The notes under the pieces are model-generated. The model searched no databases, had not been told where the DNA came from, and was given only the letters and a program-made list of their open reading frames with translations. This document shows, one piece after another, positions 1 through 8,793 of a stretch of 64,000 nucleotides of DNA; within the stretch, counting starts at the first letter, position 1; each line of letters starts with the position of its first letter. Made by a program: the position numbers and the translations under genes. Origin of the DNA: Microcoleus sp. FACHB-68 (lineage in GTDB: Bacteria; Cyanobacteriota; Cyanobacteriia; Cyanobacteriales; Oscillatoriaceae); assembly GCF_014695715.1 (NCBI RefSeq), contig NZ_JACJOT010000006.1, positions 558,001-622,000 of the forward strand, in the 5' to 3' direction.

Positions 1-29
1 CTAAAATAAGGAAGGCTGGAAAATTAGCT

Positions 30-1181
30 TTAAACCAGACGCAGTTCAGCTTGAGCGACCGGCTGACTTTTTAAAGCTTTTAACATGGCTTCATATTGAT
101 AAGTGACTTCAAGAGTTTCGGGCAATTGTAGTGGGGGCAAAGGCTCTGGTCTTGAGCGTAAATAGTTGGCTAAATCTAAAATTGCCTGACTCGCTGCCTG
201 AGTATTTCCAATCGAAATAAGACGACCTAAAGGCCATTGAGTTGACCATTCAGTAAGAACCTCGCGGGAACCGGCATTATCGTAGGCAACAACTCCCTTA
301 CCGGCTGCAATGGCTTCTTGAAGGATGCGAGGCCGGCCTTCATTTTCTGAGCAAAGCAAAACGGTTTCTACGCGATTGAGACAAGAAAGCACTTCCTGCC
401 GGTCAACACGACCTTTAACGAGAATATGTTTTTCTAAGCCGTAGTGATTGATCAGATTTAACATTGCTTTCATGTCAGATCCATCCCCACAAATAGTCAG
501 ATGAACATCAACCTGTCGCTCGACCAAAATCCGTATAATTTCAATGGCGTCTAAAGGTCTTTTTCTCGGCTTAATTTGAGCCGCCATCAATAAATGAATC
601 GGCTCACCGGCTGCCGGTATTTTGCTCTCAGCCCGGTTAAACGAAGGCAGTACAATTGGGTTAGGTAAAAAAAAGGTATTGTTGACCCCAACCACACGAT
701 TTATAGATTTAGCAAGATGGCGAGCAATGCAAACGATGAGATCGCAACCCCGGTATAGTTTGAGTAGTTGTTCTCTAAGCTTTTCTTCAATCGGATCGCC
801 GCTAGCTAGACGGTTAATATATGCTCCCCGACAGATGAGAACAACCGGCTTATCGTAATGAACACGACGGATAGCCGGCAAATGCCAAAGAAATGACTCG
901 CGACCTAGGATTACATAATCGAAAGGGCCGTGCTTTAGATAAGCAGATTGAGCGTAATTATCGATATCTGATTGAGCTTGCAAACTAATGCCAATATCCG
1001 CAGGAAAATCAGCGGGAAACCAGTTTAATCCCTGATATTCGGCTCTGGGAGATACCGATTTATAAGGCGATAGATGAAGAACTTCATGGCCAAGGCAGCG
1101 CAATCCACTCGCAAGTTCTTGGCTTGAGTAGGCTGAACCACCCCCTTCTGGTGGGTGAACGCTTAGCAGCAGAATTTTCAT
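30..1181 (-). CDS. Glycosyltransferase, GT-B fold (family 4-like)
   Basis: The 383-residue protein opens with a Rossmann-type start (MKILLLSVHPPEGG) followed by a glycine-rich acceptor-side loop, as in GT-B glycosyltransferases. The C-terminal half carries the donor-binding signature of family 4: a central strand near residue 190 (IHLLMAAQIKPRKRPLDAI) and an E-x7-E type motif around residues 279-292 (ENEGRPRILQEAIAAG). The length is normal for the family. It probably transfers a sugar from a nucleotide donor in the cytoplasm, for example in exopolysaccharide or glycolipid synthesis, but donor and acceptor cannot be read from the sequence. No other sugar-pathway gene lies next to it in the window, although the left flank is cut off. 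The family is secure and the specific function unknown. Confidence 0.85.
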   Translation of the reverse strand: MKILLLSVHPPEGGGSAYSSQELASGLRCLGHEVLHLSPYKSVSPRAEYQGLNWFPADFPADIGISLQAQSDIDNYAQSAYLKHGPFDYVILGRESFLWHLPAIRRVHYDKPVVLICRGAYINRLASGDPIEEKLREQLLKLYRGCDLIVCIARHLAKSINRVVGVNNTFFLPNPIVLPSFNRAESKIPAAGEPIHLLMAAQIKPRKRPLDAIEIIRILVERQVDVHLTICGDGSDMKAMLNLINHYGLEKHILVKGRVDRQEVLSCLNRVETVLLCSENEGRPRILQEAIAAGKGVVAYDNAGSREVLTEWSTQWPLGRLISIGNTQAASQAILDLANYLRSRPEPLPPLQLPETLEVTYQYEAMLKALKSQPVAQAELRLV

Positions 1182-1304
1182 AATGTAAAAGTTTGTTGAT
1201 TTAAAAGTAGCTTTAGCTTGCTTGAAGCAATCCTTAGGTCAACTCATTTGCAACCCATTACTACTTTTTGATTTGAAGTGATATTGACGCGCCTTTTACC
1301 GTAA

Positions 1305-1727
1305 TTACTCAGGCACCATAAAACTCATTGGGCTGAGGGGTGCTGTAAAAACATAATAAATCACGCCGGCTCCTAGAAGCGTCACAGCAAGGCTAAACAG
1401 GATGACCCAGCGATCTGTTGGTTGATAGGTATCCTGCTCAATGTGCTGGCAAACGGAAAAGTAATGATGGGTGGAGAGTAATACAGTTACCAAGCCAACC
1501 AGAGAAAAGAGTAAACCTAGCTTCCAACCATTCCCAGGGTGAGGCAAAATAGGTGGATGAAAGGTGCGAAGGCGGACAATGACAACACCAAACCCCATCA
1601 GAGAAATCGCAGTACGCATCCATGCCAGGTAGGTGCGCTCATTCGCTAAATGAGCCTGCACACGCGACGGATTCTTTTGCTGGGGCTTCTGTATCTCGGT
1701 TTCTACGGATTTGACCATTAATTGCAT
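1305..1727 (-). CDS. DUF202 (YidH-like) membrane protein
   Basis: A small membrane protein with the DUF202 signature near its N-terminus (HLANERTYLAWMRTAISLMG) and three hydrophobic segments. The longest frame begins at a GTG at 1736, but an AAGGG element sits 8 nt before the ATG at 1727, which I therefore prefer. DUF202 proteins are inner-membrane proteins of unknown biochemical role. It stands alone, with about 120 nt of spacer toward the glycosyltransferase. The family call is confident. No function is claimed. Confidence 0.8.
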   Translation of the reverse strand: MQLMVKSVETEIQKPQQKNPSRVQAHLANERTYLAWMRTAISLMGFGVVIVRLRTFHPPILPHPGNGWKLGLLFSLVGLVTVLLSTHHYFSVCQHIEQDTYQPTDRWVILFSLAVTLLGAGVIYYVFTAPLSPMSFMVPE

Positions 1728-1954
1728 CGATAACACCCTTTAGTCTCAGTATAGATGTTTTAATAAAGCAAGCCTTAGAATATTAAAATTCTTTTCAATT
1801 AGAACTTCATCTTTAGTTCCGGGCGTCTTCGTCTTCTGGGGAAGGCTACCAGCCAAAATCAAAGATCGTTTTAGAGCCGGTTCGGCGTTGCCTCTGATTT
1901 TGACTGTAACCCTATTTAGAAAGACATTTTCACAGGTCAACAACTAGGTGAAGT

Positions 1955-2617
1955 TCAAGACTTATTGGTAGGTGCGTCTGGAACTCGCGTGTCTATCAGC
2001 GCTTGGGACACATTTGGAATAAACCAGTTAACCTCATCGGCTTTTACGACTTTAGCCGTAGGAAGATTAAATTCGACAGCGGCAGTATCGGGATTTGTCT
2101 TAACAACTAACTGAGTGCCGTTAGTGATTTGGATAGCAGCCGGCCCTGCCAATGTTTGCTCTTGCTGATTCGCGCTTAAATCAACAGCTTGGGTATCATT
2201 GGCTAGATAAACTCCTTCACAGTCCCATTTATTTTTAGTCGTCTGCCCATTCGCTAAGAAATACAGGGTAGCGCCGTAGGCGTTCTCGTAATCGTCATCA
2301 TCATCCAAGTCCGGTTGTGGCCCATAAACAGCTAGGGTTTTTCCGGTTTCATTACGGCACTGTCCCCAGGTACGCCCGGTTTCCAGAGCGTATTTTTGAA
2401 ACTCTAATTCATCGATTTTTTTCTGAGTTTCTTCAGGAGAAGCAGTTTGTAATTGAGCTTGAGAGTTCTTCGCATCATTTAGACTGTTGAGAGCTTTGGT
2501 TATCTCTATATACTCAGGGTTTTTGACAAACTTCGGCTTGTCTGCAAACGAGGGCTGAGCGAACACTAGATTCGCAAGAATTACTAAAGCGATGACAAGA
2601 GATTTGAAGAGTTTCAT
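1955..2617 (-). CDS. Secreted protein of unknown function
   Basis: The 220-residue protein has a classical signal peptide (about residues 1-25, basic start, hydrophobic core, FAQPSFA before cleavage), so it is likely periplasmic or exported. The mature part has a helical Lys/Glu/Gln-rich stretch around residues 45-75, an Asp run near residue 105 (DLDDDDDYENAYG), two well-separated cysteines (GQCRNETG and WDCEGVYL), and a beta-rich C-terminus. A strong ribosome site (AGGAAAGGAG) precedes the ATG. I do not recognise a family. The cysteines could form a disulfide and the Asp run could bind cations, both inference. It sits directly downstream of the CadD-like transporter gene on the same strand and could be co-transcribed with it. 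Confidence 0.75.
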   Translation of the reverse strand: MKLFKSLVIALVILANLVFAQPSFADKPKFVKNPEYIEITKALNSLNDAKNSQAQLQTASPEETQKKIDELEFQKYALETGRTWGQCRNETGKTLAVYGPQPDLDDDDDYENAYGATLYFLANGQTTKNKWDCEGVYLANDTQAVDLSANQQEQTLAGPAAIQITNGTQLVVKTNPDTAAVEFNLPTAKVVKADEVNWFIPNVSQALIDTRVPDAPTNKS

Positions 2618-2704
2618 GGATTTTCTCCTTTCCTAGATGGCAAAATTTTCAACTTCGCAATTGCTTCAAAGAGCAAGCTGATAAGGGTTCTGTTTTCACC
2701 GGCT

Positions 2705-3406
2705 CTAATTTTTTTCCACTTCCGGTGAACCCTCATTATTTCTGCCCACAGTTACCAACCAGACGTAACTAGCAGCGAGAGCGAGTAAAGTTAAAGCAAG
2801 ACTTTCTTTGACGATGAAAACGCCTAATCCAATCAAGACACAAGGAACCAAACTACTACCGTAACCCGTTAAGAGATGAGTGATTGCCGGCAGTGTTGTT
2901 AATTTATAAGCAGCATAGCACCAAGCTCCAACCATTGTCAAAAATATGCCCAAAATTATCAAAAGACTTTCCCATTCGCTACTGGCAAATAGTGGAACGT
3001 AAACGCCAATATTGTCACTGCCATTCGCAATTGTAATCGCAGCTACACTGTAAGTCTGAGGAGAAAGAAATCCGGCAACAGAAGAAGATTTAGATTGCTC
3101 AATATCTATCTCAGCTTCCGGTGAATCTTCTTCATCGGATGCAAGCAAAGTGTTGATACCGATTGCAAGAGGCACTAAACCAAGGAGTTTAATCCAAGCG
3201 TGCGGGACGATAAAGCTGCCAAAAAAACCGGGAAGACTCGCCGCCAATAGTGCGCTGAAGCCTAAATATTGACCGATCACAATGTGCCGCCGGCGGAACG
3301 TCGCATTCACTTGGGCGAAAAACAGCGTCAAAATAAGAATGTCATCAATATTGGTCGCCGTGAAGGCTGCTAACCCTGTGGGAATTGCAGTGATTAACTC
3401 GCTCAT
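2705..3406 (-). CDS. CadD-family cadmium/cation transporter-like protein (copy 1)
   Basis: The 233-residue integral membrane protein has five to six hydrophobic segments and the family signatures FTATNIDDILILTLFF near residue 15, RHIVIGQYLGF near residue 41 and VAAITIANGSDNIGVYVPLF in the second half. These Asn/Asp motifs (TNIDD, NGSDN) are typical of the CadD cadmium-resistance transporter family (Pfam Cad), a LysE-superfamily exporter group. The Gram-positive members are slightly shorter. A charged loop around residues 96-106 (DEEDSPEAEID) separates the halves. A second copy lies at 8012-8671. Substrate in cyanobacteria is not established. Cation export is the family expectation, not something shown here. 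Confidence 0.85.
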   Translation of the reverse strand: MSELITAIPTGLAAFTATNIDDILILTLFFAQVNATFRRRHIVIGQYLGFSALLAASLPGFFGSFIVPHAWIKLLGLVPLAIGINTLLASDEEDSPEAEIDIEQSKSSSVAGFLSPQTYSVAAITIANGSDNIGVYVPLFASSEWESLLIILGIFLTMVGAWCYAAYKLTTLPAITHLLTGYGSSLVPCVLIGLGVFIVKESLALTLLALAASYVWLVTVGRNNEGSPEVEKN

Positions 3407-3493
3407 TTCTGCCTGTCCTGATTTTCAAAGTCAAATCTGTACACGTTTAGGCTGTGGGGTTTCCCCGGCTTTTTAAGCCAGCAAGCAACTTTG

Positions 3494-4948
3494 TTAAAAT
3501 TTTTCTGGCTCGTTAAATCTGACGTGAATCGCATCAATCGCTTCTTCCATTTCTTCAACTATTTCCGGAGAGCGTAATCTTTGCATAATAAACCACCCAC
3601 AACCGACAAGTAAGTACATTAGGAACAGAAACGGAAACACGTTGTAAGGGTACTCTGGCACTGGAAAAAGCTCGCTACCAGGGATTCCCACCGTCCCCAA
3701 AACGGGAATCATCATAAATCCAACCCCTAACAGTGAGAACACCACATCTAAAGGCCGCAGTTTTCCCAGCCGGTAGAGATAAACAGGTGCAGCGATAGAA
3801 ATCAGAATGTAAACGAGCAAAAATCCGTAGGTGCAAATTGTCCCCAGATAGCCCATACTTTGAAACAGCTTGAGGCCGAACAGAGACATCGTTGCCGGCA
3901 CCAGGAATGTAATGAGCGATGACATCGTGATCGCGACGTAAGGCGTTTTATTTGACTTATGCGCTTCACCCAAAGAAGTGTGAAACAAACCGTGACGTGC
4001 CATCATAAAGAACACTCTGGCAGCCGGATTAATACTGCCGAGAACACAAGCGAAGAACGACAGCAGTGCGCTGAGGCTAATTAACTCTCCTAAAAGACCA
4101 ACTCCCGCTTCATTCGCTAAAAAAGTTAGCGGTTCTTCGCTGTCAGCCAGAGACGCGGAACTGCCGCTAAATCCCAGCACTTCCACATAAGCCATCATGA
4201 TGAAAAACAGACCTGTCAGAATCGTGCTGGACATCACAGCTTTGGGAATCGTTGAAAGCGGTTTTTTTGCTTCATCTCCTAATGAAGTCGCGCTTTCAAA
4301 CCCTGAAAAACCGAATACAACTAAGACAAGTCCCATCGCCACTCCTCCAGGAGTCGCGCCTTGCAAAGTCAGTTGAGCGGGGTCAAATGCGAAGCCTTTA
4401 TGCGCCCAAACAATAATCCCTAAGACCAAGATTAAGCCGGCAGAAACGCCCTCGATGATCAGCATGGTTGTGGCGGATAGCTGGATATCTTTACAAGCCA
4501 TATACCAAGAGAGTCCAGCGCCAATTGCTAATAGCGTGATGCTGGAAATATGAATTCCCAAATGACCCATCAACACTTCGCTAAAGTTGGCAAAACCGCA
4601 CAAAACGGCCATCCCTGTAAATAGATAAGCCAGAACTAAACCCCACCCGCAAAGGACGCCGGCAGTGGGTCCCAAACCTTTGGCGATGTAAGAGTACAGC
4701 GAACCGGGAGAAGCAGAACGGCTGGCAAATTGGTTAATGTTGACACTGACAAAGACTAGCCCCATCATTCCCAGCAGGAAACTCAACCACGTACCGTTTC
4801 CTGACATGGCGAAGATTAAACCTAAATTCGCAGCCGGTGTTGTGGTGGGTGCGATGACGGCAAATGATTGTGCCAGGACTTCCTTATAAGGCAGACATTG
4901 TGACCTTAAGCCATGAGCACTCTGATTTAATCGGATTTCACTGGTCAT
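3494..4948 (-). CDS. APC-superfamily amino acid permease
   Basis: The 484-residue protein has about twelve hydrophobic helices and the APC N-terminal signature (SFAVIAPTTTPAANLGLIFAMSGNGTWLSF), plus the central FGFSGFESATSLGDEAKKPL motif (around residue 215) typical of amino acid/polyamine permeases. It would import an amino acid or related organic cation across the plasma membrane, substrate unknown. The gene is divergent from the LysR regulator at 5184, with about 235 nt between the starts containing a 17-nt inverted repeat. That arrangement usually means the LysR protein controls the permease. Length and topology look complete. Confidence 0.88.
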   Translation of the reverse strand: MTSEIRLNQSAHGLRSQCLPYKEVLAQSFAVIAPTTTPAANLGLIFAMSGNGTWLSFLLGMMGLVFVSVNINQFASRSASPGSLYSYIAKGLGPTAGVLCGWGLVLAYLFTGMAVLCGFANFSEVLMGHLGIHISSITLLAIGAGLSWYMACKDIQLSATTMLIIEGVSAGLILVLGIIVWAHKGFAFDPAQLTLQGATPGGVAMGLVLVVFGFSGFESATSLGDEAKKPLSTIPKAVMSSTILTGLFFIMMAYVEVLGFSGSSASLADSEEPLTFLANEAGVGLLGELISLSALLSFFACVLGSINPAARVFFMMARHGLFHTSLGEAHKSNKTPYVAITMSSLITFLVPATMSLFGLKLFQSMGYLGTICTYGFLLVYILISIAAPVYLYRLGKLRPLDVVFSLLGVGFMMIPVLGTVGIPGSELFPVPEYPYNVFPFLFLMYLLVGCGWFIMQRLRSPEIVEEMEEAIDAIHVRFNEPEKF

Positions 4949-4995
4949 ACAGCATTTTCTAAACGTACAGGTTTACCTTCAGTGCCGTTGGCGAA

Positions 4996-5012
4996 GTGTT
5001 ACGCAGTAACAC
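4996..5012. promoter_or_regulatory. Inverted repeat in the divergent permease/LysR promoter region
   Basis: GTGTTAC-GCA-GTAACAC is a perfect 7-bp inverted repeat with a 3-nt centre, lying 48 nt upstream of the permease start and about 170 nt upstream of the LysR start. Its size and its T-N11-A-like geometry suit a LysR-type operator. It could equally be a chance palindrome. Confidence 0.4.
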
Positions 5013-5183
5013 ACTTGCTTGTTCACTGGAATTGAACTTTGCGGAACTACCTCAGCTCAACCCTTTCATAAAGGCTTGAATTTACTCTACGCAAGCCAAG
5101 CAATAGAATCAAATGTTCTTTTTTGTCGTTATGATAAATAGAAATGATTGAACAGTGAACCCAAGGTTTTAGGAGTCTCACAG

Positions 5184-6152
5184 ATGGCCGGCATGACGCT
5201 AGATCAGTTGCGAATTTTTCTAGCTGTAGTGGAACACCTGCACTTTACCCGTGCTGCGGAGGCGCTTTACATCACCCAGCCGGCTGTCAGCGCGGCGATT
5301 CAAAATTTAGAGCAGGAATACGGCGTGAAATTGTTTCATCGAATCGGTCGCCACATAGAGATCGCTGAGGCTGGGCAATTGTTACAGGTGGAAGCACAGA
5401 AAATTCTTGACCAAGTTGCTTTAGCAGAGCGCGGTTTAAAAGAATTGAACGATCTGCAACGGGGAGAGTTGAAGTTGGGTTCGAGTCTCACCATTGGTAA
5501 CTATTGGTTACCCGAAAAAATTAGCCAGTTTAAGCGCCGGTATCCTGGCATTTTCGTTGACTGCACTCTCGCAAATACAGAAGCAATTTGTGAGGGAACG
5601 GCGACAGGATTGTTTGATTTGGGTTTGGTAGAAGGAGAGGTCAAACCTTCCCTTAAGATTAGTTTAGAGCAAGAAGTTGTCGCCAGAGATAAGTTAGTAA
5701 TTGTTGTTGGTAAATCTCATCCTTGGTTTGAACGTACAGAAATCCTTTTAACAGAATTGGTTACAGCAGATTGGGTGATGCGCGAGTCTGGATCGGGAAC
5801 ACAGCAAAGCTTTGAAGAAGTCTTACATAATTGGGGGATTGAGCCAAGCGAACTCAATACAATTATAATTTTGAACAGCGGCGAGATGGTGAAGGCCGTT
5901 ATTGAACGAGGTGTTGGCGCTGCTGCAATTTCTGAATTAATGGTTAAAAAAGAATTACAGCTTGGCACTCTCCGGGCGATGCGAGTCATCGATAATAGAA
6001 ACGGCTCTCATGTGAATGCAGAAATAGTCCGGCCATTTTTAAAATTGAAGCATCGGCAGCGCTTTCAAACTCGCCTTTCAAAAGCTTTTGAACAGTTGTT
6101 AACATTGCCTTTTCCCGATAATTCTAGCTCAAAGGAAGGAGCGTCTACTTAA
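5184..6152 (+). CDS. LysR-family transcriptional regulator
   Basis: A full-length LysR regulator. The N-terminal winged helix-turn-helix reads MTLDQLRIFLAVVEHLHFTR and continues through QPAVSAAIQNLEQEYGVKLF, followed by a two-lobed substrate-binding domain (GELKLGSSLTIGNYWLP onward). The longest frame starts at a TTG at 5148, but AGGAG at 5171-5175 is spaced 8 nt before the ATG at 5184, so I place the start there (322 residues). The regulator probably senses a small metabolite and controls the divergent APC permease. The effector is unknown. Confidence 0.9.
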   Translation: MAGMTLDQLRIFLAVVEHLHFTRAAEALYITQPAVSAAIQNLEQEYGVKLFHRIGRHIEIAEAGQLLQVEAQKILDQVALAERGLKELNDLQRGELKLGSSLTIGNYWLPEKISQFKRRYPGIFVDCTLANTEAICEGTATGLFDLGLVEGEVKPSLKISLEQEVVARDKLVIVVGKSHPWFERTEILLTELVTADWVMRESGSGTQQSFEEVLHNWGIEPSELNTIIILNSGEMVKAVIERGVGAAAISELMVKKELQLGTLRAMRVIDNRNGSHVNAEIVRPFLKLKHRQRFQTRLSKAFEQLLTLPFPDNSSSKEGAST

Positions 6153-6174
6153 TAGGCTTTCCTCATCTTTACTA

Positions 6175-6561
6175 CTAAAATGGCATTGAATCATTCTTCC
6201 CAATAAAGGAAAATAAAACAGGAGCATCGAGAATTTTTAACTGAATCAATGCCAAAATTGCAATGGTATAAATCGTTGAAGACACCATACCCGTCAGTAA
6301 CTGTTTTTTCAAATTACGTTCTTCAGGTTGCTTTTGAAAAATATCTACCGTCCCAAATTGCATTAAAAGAATCCCGACAATATTAGAAACCCAGTACCCG
6401 ATAATCGAGCAGGGTAGTAATAAGTTCGGAGAAAACCAACTGCATACATACCCAAAAAAATAGGCAATGGGCAAATTGAAAAAAAGATCATTCCACCAGC
6501 ATAGGGGAGACAGCAAATATCCAATGATCAGTAAGAATCCGCCTCTAAGTTTTTTCAACAT
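6175..6561 (-). CDS. Hypothetical membrane protein
   Basis: The 128-residue protein has about three hydrophobic segments (residues 10-30, 45-70 and 93-112) linked by a charged loop (FQKQPEERNLKKQ). I recognise no family. It ends 22 nt from the convergent LysR gene. The reading frame is intact, and the hydrophobic pattern with flanking positive charges looks like a real membrane protein rather than a chance frame, but there is no further support. Confidence 0.5.
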   Translation of the reverse strand: MLKKLRGGFLLIIGYLLSPLCWWNDLFFNLPIAYFFGYVCSWFSPNLLLPCSIIGYWVSNIVGILLMQFGTVDIFQKQPEERNLKKQLLTGMVSSTIYTIAILALIQLKILDAPVLFSFIGKNDSMPF

Positions 6562-7162
6562 ATATTTGATTCTTCCAGTGTGTGAACGCTTAGGGTCATT
6601 TACCGTTGAGGTTGACTAAAACTCACCGGGTTGATTCAAAAGCTATTTTTCTCGGGGAAAAATAGCAGCAAGTTGTGCTGTGAGTCATAAACTAACATTC
6701 GCAATCTCTAAATTGTGTCTGTTTCTGAAAACCTATTGACCAAGGGAAAACCAGGCAGAATGCTGAGTTACAACCCTCTTAAGCAGTCTGTTACAACTGC
6801 TGCTTGGGGATCGCTTGTCTCATTCTGCTTAAGTTTATGGTACTTTATTAAAGTACACTATTTTGGTAGGATTATCGTAGTTTAATCTTAAAGCCCCGTA
6901 AAAGTCTAGTAGGCTGCTAAGAGTGCTTTTCACGAACCTTTCGGGAGCAAGTCGCTCAAAAGCTTGCTGCAACGAGCTTTCACCAGCTCTGTTTTGATGT
7001 AAAGCACACCAAGGCAAATGAATGGGACGCTAAATTGTCGCTTTGAGCTGGCATACTCAACTGATGCTGTACCATCCCTCGGCTGACATACCGATTTGCC
7101 GGCAGAAGGTGGCGCTGTAAGTTTTGCAGCCTTAATTGTATTGAAAAGCTTTAAACTCAGTT
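6562..7162. other. 600-nt intergenic stretch without a convincing gene
   Basis: Only a 60-codon minus-strand frame (6835-7017) is open. It shows no domain and no ribosome site. The segment near 6780-6806 (AAGCAGTCTGTTACAACTGCTGCTT) can form a small hairpin. The 3' part must hold the prohibitin promoter, but I cannot point to clear -35/-10 boxes. Confidence 0.5.
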
Positions 7163-7972
7163 ATGACAAAAAAGAAAACTCTATATAATCCCGGTACACT
7201 GGCTTTACTTTTATTTCTGGTCGTTATCCTTTTCAACCCTTTTGTAATTGTCAATGCTGGGGAAAGAGGGGTGCTGATGCAGTTTGGTAAAGTGGAAGAA
7301 AGAATCCTGGGAGAAGGAATTCACGCAGTTATCCCGCTTGTTAATACTGTCAAAAAGTTAAGTGTTCGAGTGCAAAAACAGGAAAGTTCGGCTGAAGCTT
7401 CCTCTAAGGATCTTCAGGAGGTTTTCACTGATGTAGCGCTGAATTGGCATATTGTGCCAGAGGAAGCCAATGCTGTTTTTCAACAAGTTGGAGACGAGAA
7501 CGCTGTTGTTGAGCGAATTATTAACCCAGCCGTTGAAGAAGTGCTTAAGGCAGTCATGGCAAAATACACGGCTGAAGAAATTATTACCAAGCGAGGTGAA
7601 GTCAAAGCTGGGGTAGATAATTCTTTAACTGAACGCCTAACCGGCTATCACATTCGAGTTGATGATATCTCTTTAGTACACGTCCACTTTTCTCAGCGAT
7701 TTAGCGATGCGGTAGAAGCCAAACAAATTGCCGAACAGGAAGCTAAAAAAGCGGGATTTGTCGTGATGAAAGCATTAAAAGACGCAGAGGTTAAGGTAAA
7801 TCTAGCAAGAGGAGAGGCTGAGGCGCAAAGTTTGTTGCGCGAGACTTTGACTTCAGAACTCCTGCTTAAGCAAGCAATCGAAAAATGGAATGGTGAGCCA
7901 CCCCTAATTATTGGTGAAGGTGGGGCAAAATTGCTCAATTTGAGTAAACTTGCTAAAGGCAAAGAAAATTGA
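7163..7972 (+). CDS. Prohibitin/SPFH (band 7) domain membrane protein
   Basis: The 269-residue protein has a single N-terminal membrane anchor (residues about 13-32, LALLLFLVVILFNPFVIV), followed at once by the band 7 domain (NAGERGVLMQFGKVEERILGEG). The central region (NPAVEEVLKAVMAKYTAEEI, then RLTGYHIRVDDISLVHVHFS) matches prohibitin-type SPFH proteins, and the tail from about residue 175 is an Ala/Glu/Lys-rich coiled coil. Such proteins form large ring or cage assemblies at the plasma or thylakoid membrane and modulate FtsH-type proteases or membrane domains. The length fits the prohibitin subfamily. No protease gene lies next to it here. Confidence 0.9.
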   Translation: MTKKKTLYNPGTLALLLFLVVILFNPFVIVNAGERGVLMQFGKVEERILGEGIHAVIPLVNTVKKLSVRVQKQESSAEASSKDLQEVFTDVALNWHIVPEEANAVFQQVGDENAVVERIINPAVEEVLKAVMAKYTAEEIITKRGEVKAGVDNSLTERLTGYHIRVDDISLVHVHFSQRFSDAVEAKQIAEQEAKKAGFVVMKALKDAEVKVNLARGEAEAQSLLRETLTSELLLKQAIEKWNGEPPLIIGEGGAKLLNLSKLAKGKEN

Positions 7973-8011
7973 GAGGATTTGCCCAGTTAAGTAGAGAGTT
8001 TCGAGAGAAAT

Positions 8012-8671
8012 TTACTGAAACAGCGGGATGAGCCGGTAACTACCGCTTTCAATCAAGATAAAAATACCCAAGCCAATCAGCACAAAGGGCGAAATAGCAT
8101 TGCCGTAACGCGTTAAAATTTTGGCAACAGCCGGCTGGCGAGTTAACAAGTAAGCAACAGCGCACCAAACTCCGATGAGAATATAAAAAATACCGAGAAT
8201 GACTCCTAAACTAACCAGATTATTACTGGCAAATAACGGGATATAAATACTGATATTATCCCCTCCATTCGCCACGGTGACCGCAGCAACATTGGTAGCT
8301 TGGGTGCTTATAAGCTTAGTAAGTGCAGCTACTATCGGGTTGCGATTTGGAACTTGGTTCAACTCATCGGAAACGGCTTGCACTTCCAAAGATTCATTTT
8401 CCCGGCTCAGTAACTGTTTAATACCGATAATAATAGGAAGTAATCCCAATAACCCAGTCCACATTTTAGGGATAACTAATCCCCCCAAAATACCGGGCAA
8501 AGTGGCAAGAATAAGTACGGTGAAACCTAGGTACTGACCGATAATAATATGTCGGGGACGGAACTTCTCGTTCATTTGGGAAAAAAACAACATCAAAATA
8601 ATGATGTCATCTATGTTGGTAGCAACAAAGCTTGTTACTCCGGCTGCGAGGGCTGTGAAAAACCAATTCAT
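8012..8671 (-). CDS. CadD-family cadmium/cation transporter-like protein (copy 2)
   Basis: The 219-residue protein is clearly paralogous to the one at 2705-3406. It shares FVATNIDDIIILMLFFSQMN, RHIIIGQYLGFTVLILA and VAAVTVANGGDNISIYIPLF at the same positions. It has six hydrophobic segments and a polar loop around residues 95-115. Both copies are on the minus strand, about 5 kb apart. It probably exports a divalent cation like other CadD relatives, but the substrate is not visible. The two copies differ most in the central loop, which may mean different specificity or regulation. Confidence 0.85.
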   Translation of the reverse strand: MNWFFTALAAGVTSFVATNIDDIIILMLFFSQMNEKFRPRHIIIGQYLGFTVLILATLPGILGGLVIPKMWTGLLGLLPIIIGIKQLLSRENESLEVQAVSDELNQVPNRNPIVAALTKLISTQATNVAAVTVANGGDNISIYIPLFASNNLVSLGVILGIFYILIGVWCAVAYLLTRQPAVAKILTRYGNAISPFVLIGLGIFILIESGSYRLIPLFQ

Positions 8672-8793
8672 TGATTAAAAGATGGAGAGAAATCTGAAAA
8701 TATTTAATGCATCAAACTAGGATTATCGTACTGCAAACAGTCAAAAAGGTAAAACTTGGCTTTTGGCATCTTTGCAACAACGAGCAAAATTGA

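Noticed and set aside
1746-1943. 65-codon minus-strand frame (reads KIRGNAEPALKRSLILAGSL)
   Set aside because: It has no ribosome site or domain. The peptide resembles translated intergenic repeat sequence that yields spurious short frames in cyanobacterial genomes.
6835-7017. 60-codon minus-strand frame between the hypothetical membrane gene and prohibitin
   Set aside because: No start signal, no domain, low-information composition. Could be a remnant but nothing supports it.
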